Shown one piece after another: positions 6,749 through 8,273 of a stretch of 8,273 nt of DNA. Made by a program: the position numbers and the translations under genes. The DNA lies in assembly GCA_003535955.1 (NCBI GenBank), contig DPZM01000123.1, forward strand, positions 2,552 to 10,824, written 5' to 3'. The DNA is from Lachnospiraceae bacterium. GTDB taxonomy: Bacteria; Bacillota; Clostridia; Lachnospirales; Lachnospiraceae. The stretch's first letter is position 1. Every line of letters begins with the position of its first letter. The notes below the pieces were generated by a model. The model was not told the DNA's origin. It saw only the letters and a list, made by a program, of their open reading frames with translations, and did no database searches.

Positions 6749-7546
6749 TTGAAAAAATATATATTTGACCGAAGACACCTGGTCGTTCCCTATTTTATAT
6801 ATCTTTTACTTTTTGTCGTGATACCCCTGATCGTCGTTATATACTATGGCTTTACAGATGACGAGGGACATATCTCATTTACCAATTTTACGGATTTTTT
6901 TACAAACAGCAAGACAATGGGTACTCTGGTGTATTCGCTGATAATAGCGGTCCTGGTGACTCTCATATGTCTGCTGCTTGCATATCCCGTGGCATATATA
7001 CTGGCCAAGGGAGAGTACGCAAGGAAGCATACCTTTCTTATGGTATTCGTGCTCCCCATGTGGATCAACTTTACCCTGCGTATTACGGCACTTAAGGAGA
7101 TCCTGACTCTGCTTGAAGGAAATATCGCATATCACCCCTTTATGAATACGGTGATATGTATGGTATATGATTTCCTTCCCTTTATGATCATGCCCCTGTT
7201 TAACGCACTGACCAAGCTTGATCAGTCGATGATAGAGGCCGGCTATGATCTTGGGGCTTCCTTTTTCCAGGTCCTTGTGAAGGTCATCCTCCCCCTGTCG
7301 GTGCCCGGAATAATAAGCGGTGTGACCATGGTATTCCTGCCCGCGATGACCAATTACGTCGTGCTGGATATGATCTACAACAGCACATATATAATGGGCA
7401 GTCTTATCGGAAGCTATTTCAATTCCTACGACTGGAACAACGGATCGATAATATCGGCGATCCTCCTCATGTTCATCGGCTTCATCACTATATTTACGGA
7501 TAAGATAATATCAAGAGGAGAAGCGGAAGGGAGGGTACGCGCATGA
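6749..7546 (+). CDS. potB: Polyamine ABC transporter permease PotB
   Basis: Membrane subunit that forms the import channel with PotC. 265 residues from a TTG start, near the usual 275-285. About six membrane helices can be seen: residues 12-34, 58-86, 95-118, 134-155, 178-205 and 233-253. The cytoplasmic EAA loop, which docks on the ATPase, begins at Glu163 (EAGYDLGASFFQVLVKV) and ends with PLSVPGIISG. The segment FVLPMWINFTLRITALKEIL matches PotB and its relatives, which conserve a similar loop before the fourth helix. Its stop overlaps the potC start by 4 bases (ATGA), a sign of translational coupling. A permease for another small cationic or organic substrate of the same subfamily cannot be excluded from sequence alone. 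Confidence 0.88.
   Translation: MKKYIFDRRHLVVPYFIYLLLFVVIPLIVVIYYGFTDDEGHISFTNFTDFFTNSKTMGTLVYSLIIAVLVTLICLLLAYPVAYILAKGEYARKHTFLMVFVLPMWINFTLRITALKEILTLLEGNIAYHPFMNTVICMVYDFLPFMIMPLFNALTKLDQSMIEAGYDLGASFFQVLVKVILPLSVPGIISGVTMVFLPAMTNYVVLDMIYNSTYIMGSLIGSYFNSYDWNNGSIISAILLMFIGFITIFTDKIISRGEAEGRVRA
7529..7535 (+). promoter_or_regulatory. Ribosome binding site of potC inside the end of potB
   Basis: GGGAGGG lies 7 bases before the ATG at 7543, so potC has its own strong initiation site in addition to coupling through the ATGA overlap. Confidence 0.7.
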
Positions 7547-8273
7547 AGAAATACGGACAGCATGCAGTGATATGGTTTGTACTTGCCTTATTATATCTCC
7601 CTATACTGATCCTTGCCTTCTACAGCTTTACGAGTTCAACAATGATAGGAACCGTAAGGGGATTCTCAGTGGATAACTACATTACCCTCTTTACCGAACC
7701 CGCGCTGCGCTCCATGATGCTTGGAACAGTCTCCCTGGCTGTTCTGGTCGCGATCATCTCGGTGATACTCGGAAGTGCCGGAGCCATCGGGGCCTTCTAT
7801 TCGAAGAAGGGGATAAGAAGGACCGTTGAGATCGTAAATGAGGTGCCTGTTGTTAATGCCGATGTGGTCACGGGCTTTTCCATCTGTATATTCATGATAG
7901 TCCTTCTCCATATGGATAAGGATACATATATCCCGCTTGTCATCGCGCAGACGGCATTATGTACTCCCTTTGTATATCTGTCGGTGATGCCAAGGCTCAA
8001 GCTTATGGACAATTCCCTCTACGAGGCGGCACTCGATCTTGGGTGTTCTCCGGCGCAGGCCCTTAAGAAGGTCGTTATCCCGCAGATACGGCCCGGGATA
8101 ATATCAGGGTTTATGACGGCGATAACACTTTCCCTTGATGATTATTTCATTGCCACTTATACCAAGCCGGCCACGTTCGATACGATAAGTACCTACGTTG
8201 TAAATGCGACACGCGGTGCACAGACGAACATCAAGACTGCCCTGTGGGCCCTGTCGGCGATAATGTTTGTTAT
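7543..8273 (+). CDS. potC: Polyamine ABC transporter permease PotC, 3'-truncated
   Basis: Second channel subunit of the importer. The ATG start overlaps the potB stop by 4 bases. The frame stays open to the window end (243 codons), close to the full 255-265 residues usual for PotC, so only the tail should be missing unless it is fused to a downstream domain. The first helix (VIWFVLALLYLPILILAFYS) and the following short external stretch SFTSS match PotC. The EAA loop starts at Glu161 (EAALDLGCSPAQALKKVV) and ends at PQIRPGIISG. TAITLSLDDYFIATYT is the characteristic PotC segment after it. Further helices occur at about 58-84, 103-125 and 130-150. PotD, the lipoprotein that captures the polyamine, is expected next, either as a separate gene or as a fusion to PotC. 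Confidence 0.9.
   Translation, partial: MKKYGQHAVIWFVLALLYLPILILAFYSFTSSTMIGTVRGFSVDNYITLFTEPALRSMMLGTVSLAVLVAIISVILGSAGAIGAFYSKKGIRRTVEIVNEVPVVNADVVTGFSICIFMIVLLHMDKDTYIPLVIAQTALCTPFVYLSVMPRLKLMDNSLYEAALDLGCSPAQALKKVVIPQIRPGIISGFMTAITLSLDDYFIATYTKPATFDTISTYVVNATRGAQTNIKTALWALSAIMFV

Overview
The window suggests an anaerobic Gram-positive bacterium of the Clostridia, most likely Lachnospiraceae. This is inferred from the strong GGAGG-type ribosome binding sites, repeated TTG starts, heavy use of ATA (Ile) and AGG/AGA (Arg) codons at moderate GC, and a cytoplasmic sugar-binding/GGDEF protein of a kind common in that group. Five protein genes fill almost all of the sequence. No RNA gene, mobile element or CRISPR array is visible.

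Region 1 (1-2738, + strand) is a hexuronate catabolism operon. It holds a 5'-truncated tagaturonate reductase (uxaB) followed 35 bases later by altronate dehydratase (uxaA). Together they take D-tagaturonate (from D-galacturonate, hence pectin) through D-altronate to 2-keto-3-deoxy-D-gluconate. Uronate isomerase, KDG kinase and KDPG aldolase are not in the window.

Region 2 (2744-5113, - strand) is one long gene converging on uxaA with only 5 bases between the stop codons. It encodes a 789-residue protein: a LacI/periplasmic-binding-protein-like sensor with no DNA-binding domain, a long middle region ending in a GAF-like segment, a short coiled coil and a GGDEF domain with an intact active site. 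It looks like a soluble, ligand-controlled diguanylate cyclase and is the most interesting item here.

Region 3 (5114-5254) is a 141-base divergent intergenic region with a good promoter on each strand. One drives the GGDEF gene leftward and the other drives the transport operon rightward.

Region 4 (5255-8273, + strand) is a spermidine/putrescine-type ABC importer operon, potA-potB-potC, cut off by the window end within potC. potB and potC overlap by 4 bases. PotA is about 100 residues longer than the classical protein and appears to carry two copies of its C-terminal TOBE/OB module. The substrate-binding protein PotD would be expected just beyond the window.

The sensor gene lies between a uronate pathway and a polyamine importer, so it could report on either a sugar or a polyamine. 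The sugar-binding fold favours a sugar, but the sequence alone does not settle this.
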